A stretch of DNA of 64,000 nucleotides from Phycomyces blakesleeanus NRRL 1555(-) (Eukaryota; Mucoromycota; Mucoromycetes; Mucorales; Phycomycetaceae), in assembly GCF_001638985.1 (NCBI RefSeq), contig NW_017265171.1, positions 1 through 64,000 of the forward strand. The letters run 5' to 3'. A program made the translations under genes and the position numbers. Positions 23,352 through 34,220 of the stretch are shown here, piece by piece. The first letter of the stretch is position 1; every line of letters starts with the position of its first letter. The notes under the pieces are model-generated. The model had not been told where the DNA came from and ran no database searches. It was given only the letters and a program-made list of their open reading frames with translations.

Positions 23352-23355
23352 CAAG

Positions 23356-23656
23356 TCTTGATCTGACTATTTGTTCTTATAACTCCTTGTTCAAGGAAGT
23401 ACTGGCTACACTGGTTGATGACCCCAGACTTAGTTGCTTTGAAGATTCTTCCATTGATAGTTCCACCAAGATACTTTTCCAAGTTTTTGCGTCCATCTTT
23501 AAGCAGAAAATAGAGCAGTCGTCCAATACTCAACATTTTATCTTTACCTCCATCTGGTTTAGACCATGATGCATGGAGAGGAGCAGAAGCTTGTATAGCA
23601 AATACACTAGTAGTACTGATGTTGCTTTTAGGAACAATATTCTTGTTTACAGACAT
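23356..23656 (-). pseudogene. Truncated hypothetical protein fragment
   Basis: About 100 codons from MSVNKNIVPKSNIS through HASWSKPDGGKDKMLSIGR to TNSQIKT, then the frame runs into LTR E2. The W...D...ML pattern and basic helices faintly recall Myb/SANT- or MADF-like DNA-binding modules, but I cannot confirm it. It is probably a broken host or transposon gene. Confidence 0.4.
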
Positions 23657-23907
23657 AGTTTATAGATCACAAATAAAAAAATAGATGAGAAGAAAGAAAA
23701 AATCATGTCAAAATCATATTAATTATATTGTAAATTACACAAAATCTTTGTAATTAAAGCATCTCATCTCATCTATACTATATTCAGACTGCGATAAAAA
23801 GAATTTTTTATTTTTGGTTCTTTTTCATTTTTGTAGGATAATAGCAAATCGATTTGATTAGGTTAAAAAGAATTTAAAAAATGGAATTTTTTTTAAAAAA
23901 TTCCTAT
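23657..23907. other. AT-rich spacer before the LINE ORF1 insertion
   Basis: No gene seen. It holds short direct atctcatctcatctatac repeats near 23760. Confidence 0.4.
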
Positions 23908-25321
23908 TGTCCACCCTTAATATAACTCTTTCGCATAAGCTAATTTTTGCTTAAAAAACCCCATTACTCAAAAACAATCAATCAACCACGCATCTACTCC
24001 CATCCCTGTCCCACCAACTTTGCTGACCTAAGTAACCTCTGTTTTATCTAGTTGCCATGAGTCCAAAGGGATTCACCAACACGAATGTCTTCAAGACAGT
24101 TCCCTCTTGACAGTCTAGGTCGGCAAAATCGTCGGCTGGCCAAACGTTTTGCAGCCCCAAGAATGCTCAGCTAATAGTCATTTTGGATGAGGCACTTGCA
24201 TGTGCAGCCATACACGTAGAACAGCACAAAGCTCTGCTTAGCAAGATAGATGTAATTGTAGTGCACTCAATTGCATTTCAAAAACAGAACAGTGCTCTTA
24301 CCAAGGAGCTTTGCGTTGCAAATGAGCACGTAGAGTTCCTACACAACCAACCCCAGCTTCAGGTACAAGTACCTGGTGTTTCAACCTTCACCACCACCAC
24401 TCTCCTGCCCACAGAGATTGCTCCTGTTGAGAATTCTTCAGCAGAAGCCTCTGCACATGGTCCTGTCACCATCCCTACACCCTCACCCACCACGTTTTTG
24501 GCTGCTGCCAAGAAGGCAATGGGAAAGAGACCCAACCAGCCCAAGCTCACCACTGCTCAAGCCACCCATGCCCTGCAACCCAAAAGTGGACCATCTGCAT
24601 ATGCGTTTGTATACCTGCCCTGCAACCACCACCTCAAGTACTCCCAAGTACAAAAGCTCTTGAGAACATTTAAGATCCAACAGTCCCGTGTCTTGGACAT
24701 TTCGTTCCCGGAACGTGGCACTCTCTCCCTCCTTGTGCACAATGACTTCAAGGACAAGATCACCCAGCTCTTCGCAGACATTGGCGTGTCTGTGAAGACA
24801 GATTTTGATCCCTTGAACCATTGGATCATTGCTGACCCGGCACATGCCCACAAACCTGTGCAGGACCACTAACAGCTTGCATACAAGCTACACTGCCATC
24901 GTCTTCTTGCTCTCTGCCTTCGCCTCCCTGCCCCACTGGGCAAAAGTGTCATGAGGCACTTTTGTACAGTGGAAAGTAGCTCTCTTCGCCTTCCTTCAGT
25001 CTGCCTTGAGCAGTATCTGGAAGACCGAAACCTTCCATCTGGCCCCCAAGCCAGTGCCATTGACACTGCCACTGCCATGGTTATAGGATAAATAAGCTTG
25101 CTTATAGTCTTCTCTCCTTGTCCTGTCTTCTCCCCTCCTCTCTGTCTCTCTTATTTTAACCTGTATTATTCTTTCTCTTCCCCTTAGCTAGATTTATCAG
25201 TCATATCTCTGTTCTTTCTCTTATTTCTTCTGCTGCAGCTCTCTTGGGTTGCCACTATGCTAAAATGCGCAAGGCCTAGACAAACCCATAATAAAAATAT
25301 TTTCACCTGTCCACCCTTAAT
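23908..25321 (+). mobile_element. ORF1-only LINE insertion with 14-bp target duplication
   Basis: The perfect 14-bp direct repeat TGTCCACCCTTAAT lies at 23908-23921 and 25308-25321. The insert (23922-25307) holds a LINE ORF1, a pyrimidine-rich 3' region and an A/T-rich tail (ataaaaatattttcac). There is no endonuclease or reverse transcriptase between the repeats. The structure matches a non-LTR element that was copied without ORF2 or lost it internally, as in mammalian half-L1 elements. Confidence 0.8.
24057..24872 (+). pseudogene. LINE ORF1 (gag-like) protein, broken by a stop
   Basis: The likely start ATG at 24057 (MSPKGFTNTNVF) is followed by an in-frame TGA at 24108-24110 and then an open frame to 24872. 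The later part holds a Pro/Thr-rich linker and a compact domain (AYAFVYLPCNHHLKYSQV, FKIQQSRVLDISFPERGTL, SLLVHNDFKDKITQLFADIGV) like the RNA-binding domain of fungal LINE ORF1 proteins. After 24872 similar residues continue in another frame to about 25085 (LGKSVMRHF, LRLPSVCLEQYL), so there is also a frameshift. The role in the parent LINE would be RNA binding and chaperoning. Confidence 0.72.
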
Positions 25322-25533
25322 GACTGAAGCTGAAATCAACCGGTACAACTGTAATGACTATGAGCAATTGAGTTTGAAGCAAGTGACTAGTTTAGGCAAC
25401 TAGTCAGAGAGAAGGGATTTTGAACTATAGAAAGATAATGTTTTTATTGAAAAGAAGTGATAGCTATTTATATGAATAAAAGACGAGCAGAGATACAGAC
25501 AGAAGATAATAGAGAAGAAGATTATGCATTCGC
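25322..25533. other. Spacer, possible leader of the following transposase remnant
   Basis: Short stretch with no open frame of note. A TATTTATATGAATAAA box lies near 25465. Confidence 0.35.
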
Positions 25534-28357
25534 ATGTACCTACTTGCAGTAGTCCTTTACTACTGCAAGCAGTACATCCTATCGAAGGTACAATTCATTT
25601 TGACGTTTACACAACACAACTACACTTCTAACAACGAGGATGAAACTGAAGCTGAAGACAATGAGTATAATGGGAGACTTCAAGACAATCAAGTCTTTAA
25701 CCCTTATTTTGGATATGATGTATTAGACCATGACAGTTTTTATAACTCAATTACTAACTCTATGTCTTCTTTTGATGATAAAGCCTTAGATGCAGAAAAT
25801 GATCCTGACACTGCTGAAACTGACACCAACACTGACCCTGCCAATATCATAGAACAGATCATGAAAGGTCCTATTGCAGGATGTCACCCTTTTCCTGATT
25901 TGCAGACCATGGTACTTTGTGCTCTTGTTGATGGCAACAATGACATGGTTTTCCAAAGAATGATGAAGAAGATTCTGTTTGCCATGAACATGATCAGCAA
26001 AATCCAGGCCAACACCACTGAACAAGGAACATTCAAGCTCCCTAAGTTGAATGCCCTTATGAACTACCACCAGATGAAGAAAAACAGAATCCCTGTCTTT
26101 CCTTCTACAAAAGTCGATGCCCCTGAATTGAGCCTCACGCCTATATCTGCTTACATCAACTTACCATCTGTACACCTGCGATTTCTGATGGCGAATCCAT
26201 CAAAAGCTGGAAAGATCACATCTTTGCCTGACCAGACTTCTGACTAATCCATCAGTTTACAGCAAGGTGAAAAATGGAGAGAACACGAGCTATACCGTAA
26301 CCAATGCTCACCATCAACAATGTTGATGTATGGGCTGAACTTGTAATGAATATGTATGATGCTGCTGACAACAAACGATTCCTGGTAAAAGATTTCCACA
26401 CTGCAAACCGCTCCACTTTTGCAAGAGGATATCTAGCTACAATTGACCAAAATAATGTATACTATCTGGACTCGACAACAAAAGATGTTAAAGTTGAAGA
26501 CTTGGACACTATTGACCTCACAGCTTTCGGAGCGATTTATGTTTCTTGTGAACCTACATCTGCTTCTGGCTTGAGCAATTATTGCTATGATCTTTTGTAT
26601 AAAGATCATTGTTTTAAAAGCCTTGTTTTAGATAGTGCACACGTAGCTAATTCTGGTTTGTATTACAAAGTGAGAATTGCTCCTATAATTCTTTTTACAG
26701 ATGACACCTCTGGTAACCAGTCAAAGCAGTTCAACCCATATGAAAGTTGGTCCATGAAGTTAGCTGGACTGTCTTATGAAGAACGCTTGCTTATTGCAAA
26801 TATACTATTTCTGTTGGCCATCCCAAAGAAGAATGTTGTTAGTGGTATGTCTTTTCTGCCGGCACTCATCAGATATCTCAAGAAACTCAAGAATGACATC
26901 GTTGTGTACTCTGCCAAGGACAACACATACATTCTGCTCATGGCTTCCTTACTCTGGATCGAAGCTGACACCCCCTGTCACTCTGAGCTCTGTGATATAC
27001 TTGGTCCTGCAATGTTGTATCCCTGCTGCAAACATTATATCTTGATCCAAAGAACTGTTCCATTGAAAGAGATGGAATGTTATCTTAAAAGATATAACAA
27101 AAGAACGAAGGAACACTATGTTTTAGCTAATTCTACTAACAACAGAACCATGATAATGCCTGATGTTTTGAACACTGGAAAGCCTGTGAATGCAAGAGCT
27201 CTCAGTTTCATTGACCATTCCACATGATGTTTATTGGACTTGGAATCATTTGTCCCATTGAAGGATACAATGGTTGAAATTCTTTACGCGATTCTACTTG
27301 GTATTGCAAAATACTTGATCAATAGATTAGTGAAGATTACTCTCAAGAAGCACGTAGACAAACTGGAGAAGCTTTCCAAAAGCTTGAAGGAACGTGAACA
27401 GATGACTAGACTTTCTTGTAGGTTTATCTGGCTCTTGAGACACTGTGGATCTTTTCTTGGTAGAGACTACAAGGTGCTGCTTCAGACTCTTCCTGCTGTT
27501 TTTCTGAGAGACTTTGCTAATGATGAGGTAATAAAACTAATTATGCCCTGCTTTGTTGAACTTGGTTGACTATGTTCATTGATATTTGTTTGACAGATTG
27601 AATCCCATTTTGAAGAGTACCTTGCTCAGGTTGATTATGCTGTGAACGACTTGATCAAAAAACTTCATAAATTTGATACCTGGGTTGCTACCAAAGAGAA
27701 GGAACTGACTCAAAAGGACGACTACACACCTTTCTGCAACAAACCAAAGGTCCACTTCTTGAACCATTTGACCAACGACATTAGACGATTTGGACCAGCC
27801 TTTAATTATGAAACTGAAAAAGGCGAACAGTTTAACAAGCATTCGCGAGCATCTTATTCATACCAATCGTTTGAACACCTTGAGAAATGTCTGCTTCGTG
27901 AACTTGAAGCAGACAATAATGCAGCATATCTTTGATGATGGTTCCTGGACTAATAACAATGGCTAATGAGAATACCCTGGAAGTGAAATTGCAGAATGTC
28001 TTGAGCACAACAATGTTGAAACTTTCCGGCACTTATTTCTTGGTGGATCACAGCCTCTTGCAGACAACAACAACACTGGTGAAATTGGACCTTTGAAGGA
28101 TAATTCCTTTGCTGTTTTTGTTTATAAGAACACGAATGGTATGAGTCTTAGTATCAGAATGATCTCAGACTCTATGGTTACATTTCTTTGTCTCACTGCT
28201 TGTACGAGTGAGGAGAGAAAAAACAACTTTTTTTAAGTAGAATTAACTAGTGAGTGTTCTCTTCTGACTAACCTCGAGCCTCTGTGTAAGGTTGATTTAA
28301 CGAAAGTTAATGATATCACTTACATGGTTAACTTGAGCAAATTTGATTCTCTTTAGT
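25534..28357 (+). pseudogene. Degenerate CACTA/Plavaka-like transposase
   Basis: Coding blocks follow each other in changing frames: 25534-26247, 26304-27227, 27234-27569, 27642-27935, and a further frame to about 28357. An acidic N-terminal part is followed by KRFLVKDFHTANRSTFARGY, LESFVPLKDTMVEILYAILLGIAKYL and the diagnostic C-terminal block KPKVHFLNHLTNDIRRFGP with YETEKGEQFNKH. That last pattern (H-hL-HL--DI-RFGP, E-GE--N) is the C-terminal signature of the Plavaka/KDZ-like branch of the CACTA group in fungi. Some gaps could be introns, but at least the shifts near 27227 and after 27935 look like frame damage. No terminal repeats were identified. Confidence 0.65.
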
Positions 28358-28468
28358 TTTTTAAGCAGTATGGATTAGCATAGTTTTTTATTAGTATTTC
28401 TTAGTATAATTTAACATAGTTATTATTATTTCTTCTTAGCATAATTTAGCATAGTTTAGTATTAGTAT

Positions 28469-29100
28469 TGTTGTGAATGAGTATTGATTACTGCTGAATC
28501 TGAGAATAAGACTGAAGGATAAAATAATATCCTCAGCTATTCCAGTCAAACAGATCTGCCTTTATGATATTATCTAATACACAGATCATCATACACATAA
28601 TTGATTATTTATTATTATCACCATGACATGGGATATACAAATACATATACATTATATATACGGCACCATTATATTTCATCTACATATTTCTTTTATTAGA
28701 CAAATACTTAATTGAGAGACTACAACTACAACTATTTAATATTATGAAACATTACCCAAGTGTCTGGGTCGGAATAGTAAAATATTACTAATAGCATAAA
28801 TGCTCTTCTTTACCAAAACTCTTGGACTGATCTGACTGGAGAAGTATCATATCAATTGATCTTTCTGGATCTTTCCAGAAGAACAATACTTCTGGAAGAT
28901 GACTCATCGTGATAAAGATTATTTAAGCACACACTGAATTACAAATTAGAAAAATATATAAATATCAGTAGATAGTTCTGTGTAGAAAAACAATCAAATT
29001 TGATCATTCTTTACTTTTCTTTTAGAAATAAACAACCTACACAAGTTCTCACAAATTCTTTTGTCTATATTATATTTTGCTTTATTTTCTCCCCACAACA
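28469..29100 (+). repeat. Solo LTR family A (632 bp)
   Basis: TGTTGTGAATGAG...CTCCCCACAACA with the 5-bp duplication AGTAT at 28464-28468 and 29101-29105. It is close to the LTRs of the Gypsy element at 40566 but with several substitutions, so it is an older insertion that collapsed to one LTR. Confidence 0.93.
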
Positions 29101-29161
29101 AGTATCTTCTATTATTATTTAATATAGCTATTATTATTATTTCTTGGTATCATTTAACATA

Positions 29162-29704
29162 TGTGGTGATCCAGACACTCAGATGTTGGATTTATCACAT
29201 ATAAGAACATATTCATATTGGGATAGCATAGTAGCTATCATCTTGTCAGTATAAAATATATATAAACGATTAAGTAATCAGCCCAATAATTATTACAGTT
29301 AGTACTGTAGATAATATCTTAAAGATTGTTAAGATAATTATATCATACTGCCGGGTAAACTGTGTCAGATCGATATGGAGCTAATTTAGTAGGAAGTCCT
29401 AAAGCTCTAGTATAAAAGAGAAAAGAATAGCTAAGAGCTAAAGAAGTACGATTTATGACTTGATGTCATAATTGTAACACCGACACTAGTTAAGCAGTAA
29501 ATACACTCTAATAACCAAATATAGTAAAGGAAGAAAGCCTTAAGAAACTAAGACGTAATGACAAGAGCAGATTGTGTTTTCTTATAAAAAGGGACACTTT
29601 TTATTTATGAATAAAGACAACTTATATACAGTCTCAAAGTATTTCTATACGTCTCTATTATCAAATATTTTATTTTTCTATTGTTTCGTACCTGAAATAC
29701 TACA
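29162..29704 (+). repeat. Solo LTR family C, copy 1 (543 bp)
   Basis: TGTGGTGATCC...GAAATACTACA with the 5-bp duplication ACATA at 29157-29161 and 29705-29709. An inverted copy of the same length lies at 30025-30567. No internal region for this family is present in the window. Confidence 0.9.
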
Positions 29705-29800
29705 ACATAGTTTAGAAGTAGTATTTCTTAGTATCGTTTAGTATAGTTATTATTATTTCTTAGTATAATTTAGTATAGTTAATAAAATTTTTTACGTTTT

Positions 29801-30024
29801 TTTTCAAGTGGTTTGGAATTTATTCCAGATCATATTTTTTTTTCATAAAAATCTCTGTGTTTTTTCAAATTTTTGCAAAGTTATTTCATGGTTACTCCAA
29901 ATAACTTCCAGATTCCCTTAATAAATATTTTGTATCACTTGAATTTTATTTTCTTCTCTATTTGGATGTTATTTATTTCAAATCACGATATTACACAGAA
30001 GAAAATTTTCTAGACCAATCATAA
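29801..30024. other. AT-rich spacer between the two family C LTRs
   Basis: T-rich, no gene seen. Confidence 0.4.
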
Positions 30025-30567
30025 TGTGGTATTTCAGGTACAAAACAATAGAAAAATAAAATATTTGAGAATAGAGACGTATAGAAATACTTTGAGACTG
30101 TATATTCGTCCTCATTATTTATAAATAAAAAGTGTCCCTTTTTATAAGAAAACACAATCTGCTCTTGTCATTACGTCTTAGTTTCTTAAGGCTTTCTTCC
30201 TTTACTATATTTGGTTATTAGAGTGTATTTACTGCTTAACTAGTGTCGGTGTTACAATTATGACATCAAGTCATAAATCGTACTTCTTTAGCTCTTAGCT
30301 ATTCTTTTCTCTTTTATACTAGAGCTTTAGGACTTCCTACTAAATTAGCTCCATATCGATCTGACACAGTTTACCCGGTAGTATGATATAATTATCTTAA
30401 CAATCTTTAAGATATTATCTACAGTACTAACTGTAATAATTATTGGGCTGATTACTTAATCGTTTATATATATTTTATACTGACAAGATGATAGCTACTA
30501 TGCTATCCTAATATGAATATGTTCTTATATGTGATAAATCCAACATCCAAGTGTTTGGATCACCACA
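30025..30567 (-). repeat. Solo LTR family C, copy 2, inverted (543 bp)
   Basis: Reverse complement of the LTR at 29162, bounded by CATAA on both sides (30020-30024 and 30568-30572). The pair forms a 1.4-kb imperfect palindrome, but the separate target duplications show two independent insertions. Confidence 0.9.
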
Positions 30568-30659
30568 CATAATGCTTGGGTGCAACTTACTACCATATTT
30601 GGTTTCTAATATCTGTGGTGATGTATTGAGACAAATTAATTTATTTTAAGATACTTTTG

Positions 30660-30850
30660 GGGAAAAATTATACAGATAATGGTGTGCGTGGTGGTTGGGG
30701 ACCACCTCACCTCGGAGAATGAATTTGGAGAAAAAGGAGAACAAAGTGTAGATGAGAAGCAAGAGGAAGGGGCAGAGAAGGCTTTAACAGAGAAAGTTTA
30801 GTGAAGATTAATAAAGTATCTCTTTTTATCTTGACACGTAGGGTACTTGT
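30660..30850. repeat. Inverted repeat H, left arm
   Basis: Shares gtgtgcgtggtggttggggaccacct and later agtttagtgaag-ttaataaagta with the reverse complement of 32440-32625. The arms lie outside the Tc1 element. Each could be part of an unidentified LTR or fold-back element. Confidence 0.55.
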
Positions 30851-30944
30851 AAGAGACAATGTAACTTTTTATAATACTACTGCGAGAAGAGACGTTCAAG
30901 TTGAATAGCCTTTACATCCGGGTTACTAGCCAACACAGGTTCTA

Positions 30945-32285
30945 CACTCGTATGAAAAAAGTCTTGAAAAATTTATAGTATTTTATAACCCTGATATTAT
31001 ACATGGCATACTTTTCATAAATATCTCTTGAACTATCTATTGTAAAGATCTAAAAGTTTATATTCTAATAAAACATAGCATTTATTTTATAAAGAAGAAA
31101 AGAAAATTTAAGTTTGATATCTGGTGTTTCCACCACGAGCATCAATTGCAGCCTTAATTCTATCAGACATCCTGGCAACAAAACCAGCTCAAAACTTTGG
31201 ATCCATCTGTTCCCATTCATTTGCGATGCAGGCCTTAAGATCTTTATTATTGTTAATATATGCTTTTTTTTCTTTGTAACCTGGTCTTTTATGGCCTTCC
31301 GTACATGTTAAATTGGGTTTAAATCAGGGCTATGGGAAGGTCAGTAGTCAAATTGCTTGATCTGCCAATGACTCTTCCACCATGTTGTATAAGAGCCAGT
31401 ATGGCAGCTGGCGCCATCTTCTTGGAAGGTGAAAAATGTGTCATGTTCCTCATTTAATTTCTGGTACCATGGATCAAAGTCATTGGATAAACAGTCGACA
31501 TATACATCTTTGTTGACTGAGCCTTCAAGAGCCACGAGAGGTCTGGAGCCTCCTGTCCAGAAACATCCACATACCGTTACAGAACCTTTCCCAAACTTCA
31601 CTGTAGGAAATATATGTCTTTGCTGGAACCGTTCTCTAGTCTTACAAATTACGGACGCGTCAGAATCATTGCCCTTCACCATGAACATGGACTCATCCAA
31701 TCAGATTACTCTACCCCAGTCTTCAACTGTCATATTGGCTCTAGCTCTTGCCCAACTTAGTCTATTCTTCATCTGTTTAGCCATCAACCTTGGCCTGGCA
31801 ACTAGGTGTAAGAACCAAAGCCATTTGCTTGGAGATAGCTAAAAACAGTCTCTAGACAAACGTTTACACCAGCATGTGCTAGACTGCTTAGGTGAGACTG
31901 ATACACCTCAAATAGGTTGCTTCCTACACTCAAACAAAGTGCCGTTTTATCAGTATTGCTTAGTTTTTTTGGTCTACCTGATCTAGGCTTTGGATCAGTT
32001 GTTCCAGTTTCTTCCCATCTCTTGATGATGCTTCTAATTGTTGAGTAAAGGATGTCAAGAACGTCTTTGATCTCTCCTATGGAATGCTTAGCCTTATGAT
32101 GAGCAATAATGTCTCCACGTAAAAACTCTGACAACTCCTGGGGAGGTACCTTTTTTTTTATCGTTTTTCTATTGATGAAATGAGGTGTTTATTAATATGA
32201 CTTAGGAGTAAAAAGTAAAAGAAAGCAAGAATAGTAAAAAATAATCCAATTGTTGACATTTTGCCCAAACTTTTTTGTATGAGTG
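30945..32285 (-). mobile_element. Tc1/mariner element 1 (1,341 bp)
   Basis: Imperfect terminal inverted repeats CACTCGTATGAAAAAAGTCTTG and, inverted, CACTCATACAAAAAAGTTTGGG. It is flanked by the dinucleotide TA on both sides (30943-30944 and 32286-32287), the standard target of this superfamily. The size is normal for a complete Tc1 element. Confidence 0.88.
31108..32157 (-). pseudogene. Tc1-type DD34E transposase, dead
   Basis: The N-terminal helix-turn-helix part is open (SIGEIKDVLDILYSTIRSIIKRW, GRPKKLSNTDK). A frameshift occurs near 31803. The frame resumes as RPRLMAKQMKNRLSWARAR, then an in-frame TGA stands where the Trp of WSDES is expected (about 31705). The second catalytic Asp is kept (QEDGASCHT). 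The third catalytic residue, Glu in SPDLNPIE, is a TAA stop near 31316. With three lesions, two of them at the active site, this copy cannot transpose itself. Confidence 0.85.
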
Positions 32286-32439
32286 TATATCCTTAATGGA
32301 GGTGTGGTAACAAGGGACCATAAACTACTTCAAGAGGATGCGTTCACGAGACAATAGATGTACACTCTAATAGTTAGGATGCGTCAAATAATATTTATGA
32401 CTAGGCGTGTGGGGGTAGAATCAGCTGACAAAATGAATA

Positions 32440-32625
32440 AAAATGGGAAATTGTTTTTAACGAGATAAAAAGAAGTACTTTATTATTCTTCACTAAACTT
32501 CCTCTGATAATGGCCTCCTCTGCCAACTTCGTTCTTCCTACTCTACATCCACACATCTTTCTCCTTTCTTCTCCAAATCATTCTCCACAAAGAGGTGGCC
32601 ACCAACCACTATGCACACCGTCTCA
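32440..32625. repeat. Inverted repeat H, right arm
   Basis: Inverted partner of 30660-30850; together they enclose the Tc1 element. Confidence 0.55.
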
Positions 32626-32701
32626 GCACCCTCTCTAATTTGATCAGCATTTCTTTAATAAGATGACGTCACTTTAAATTAAAAATATTGTGTTTTTTGT
32701 A

Positions 32702-32994
32702 GGCTATTCTTAGGGGATCTATATGGACATGCAAAAAAGACCAAAAGGGAGAATTAAACGTGACGTCACTTGTAATTGGCCTTTGGGAGTGTTACTGACA
32801 AATTGAGCACTGATAAGACATGCAAAAGCAACCAAATTAAAGAATTAAACGTGACGTCACCTATAATTGACTTTTGGGAGTGTTACCAACAAATTGGACA
32901 CTGATAAGACATGCAAAAGTGAGCAAATTGAAGAATTAGATGTGACTTCACATATAATTAGTTTTGCATGTTACACGCATTTTTTTTTGGGGGG
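32702..32994. repeat. MULE copy 1 left TIR (type A) with 91-bp tandem units
   Basis: Contains a 91-bp tandem unit starting at 32751, 32842 and 32933 (gaattaaacgtgacgtcac...aagacatgcaaaag), about 2.4 copies. It ends in T8G6. The right TIR of this copy has one unit fewer. Two units hold the palindrome GTGACGTCAC. Confidence 0.82.
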
Positions 32995-33754
32995 ATCAGA
33001 TAAATTACCTTCCAGATTGCCAATTAAATCACTGCCCTTTTTTACTACAACATCAGTGCATAATTTTTTTTGACATTTAACATGAGCAACATTAACAACA
33101 TCAACAACACCAACGACTTTGTCATTGTTAGCGAGACGTTAAAGAAGTACGATGCTGTCTTGACTGAGTTCAACTCAATTTTTCTTGTTGGAAGAGAATT
33201 CTCTTCAGTCGTAGCTGTTCGAGAAGCTGCCAAGGCATATGGTGTCAAGCATAACATTGCTCTCACTACTGAATATGCATCAAGCTCTCGCATCAAATTG
33301 ATTTGCAAGCACTCTGGCAAATATAGAGATACCAGAAAAGCTGAGAAGGTTGCTTCCAAAATATCAGTTATGGGTGAAACTCTTCCTGGATAGGAGAGAA
33401 AGCGCAAAAAAGACATGCAGAAGCATGGCTGCCCTTGCTTCATGTATGCCAACACCAAGAAGGGCGGAAAGCTCACTGTGTGCTCCCATGAGGCAGAGCA
33501 TAACCACCCCATTGAAGAAGACCGCAGAGCATATGCTATACATCACAAGCTCTCGCCTGAGGCAATGGCACTTGTGGTTAAGCATCTGGAGAACAATAAC
33601 AATGTATCCACCATCTTCAACAGTTTGAAGATAAATGGATATACAAACATTGTTTGCCATGACATTGCTAATATAAAGCAACATTTCGGAAAATCGGAAA
33701 AAGGAAAGGAGATGTTTGACTTTATCACCACTCTGCAAGATATTGACTTCCATG

Positions 33755-34145
33755 TGTTATATTTTTAGAAAAGAACGAAAAACAAAGTGCAGACGAGAAG
33801 TACGGTGAGACTTTGTTTATTGATGAAAAGAGAGATGATCTTCTATTGCTATTTGCTATGTGAGTTTATATAGACATTGCGTGTGTATTTAGGATAATGA
33901 TATGAGTATATCATGTGATGTCTGTTTTCTTATATCATAGATAATATATTGTTAAGTTATTACCCACGCTCTTGTTTGAGTGATTAGTGATGTTGACTAA
34001 GGTGTGTGACCTTGTTATCGGTATATTCTTTATTTAATGATAGTGTGAGAAATAATGTATAATTGATACTGGTCGCTTATTCAATATGTCTTTGTCTTAT
34101 TGTCTGTGCGCTCTATTTGAATCTACGATTATGTTGGATACAACA
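33755..34145 (-). repeat. Gypsy-2 3' LTR
   Basis: 391 bp; on the element strand it starts TGTTGTATCCAACATAATCG and ends AAAATATAACA. It contains a TATATAAACTC box upstream of the putative transcription start. Confidence 0.95.
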
Positions 34146-34157
34146 TTACCCCCCTCC
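34146..34157 (-). promoter_or_regulatory. Gypsy-2 polypurine tract
   Basis: On the element strand GGAGGGGGGTAA lies directly before the 3' LTR, the usual primer site for plus-strand DNA synthesis. Confidence 0.8.
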
Positions 34158-34220
34158 AGGTTGGAACAACCGTTTGAATTGCTTAGGGGAGTATATGTAC
34201 ATGTATGAGAGCAAATGTCT

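Larger units (their letters stand above)
28374..29800. repeat. TTAGTATAATTTAGCATAG simple-repeat tract, split by two solo LTRs
   Basis: Irregular repeats of ttagtataatttag(c/t)atagtt occur at 28374-28468, 29101-29161 and 29705-29786. With the solo LTRs at 28469 and 29162 removed, they form one array. Confidence 0.65.

Noticed and set aside
28374..28468. TTAGTA repeats as telomere-like DNA
   Set aside because: The units are irregular, AT-rich and internal, and do not match the fungal TTAGGG telomere motif.
29162..30567. Large palindrome as a possible hairpin or origin
   Set aside because: Each arm is a 543-bp LTR with its own 5-bp duplication, so it arose by two independent insertions.
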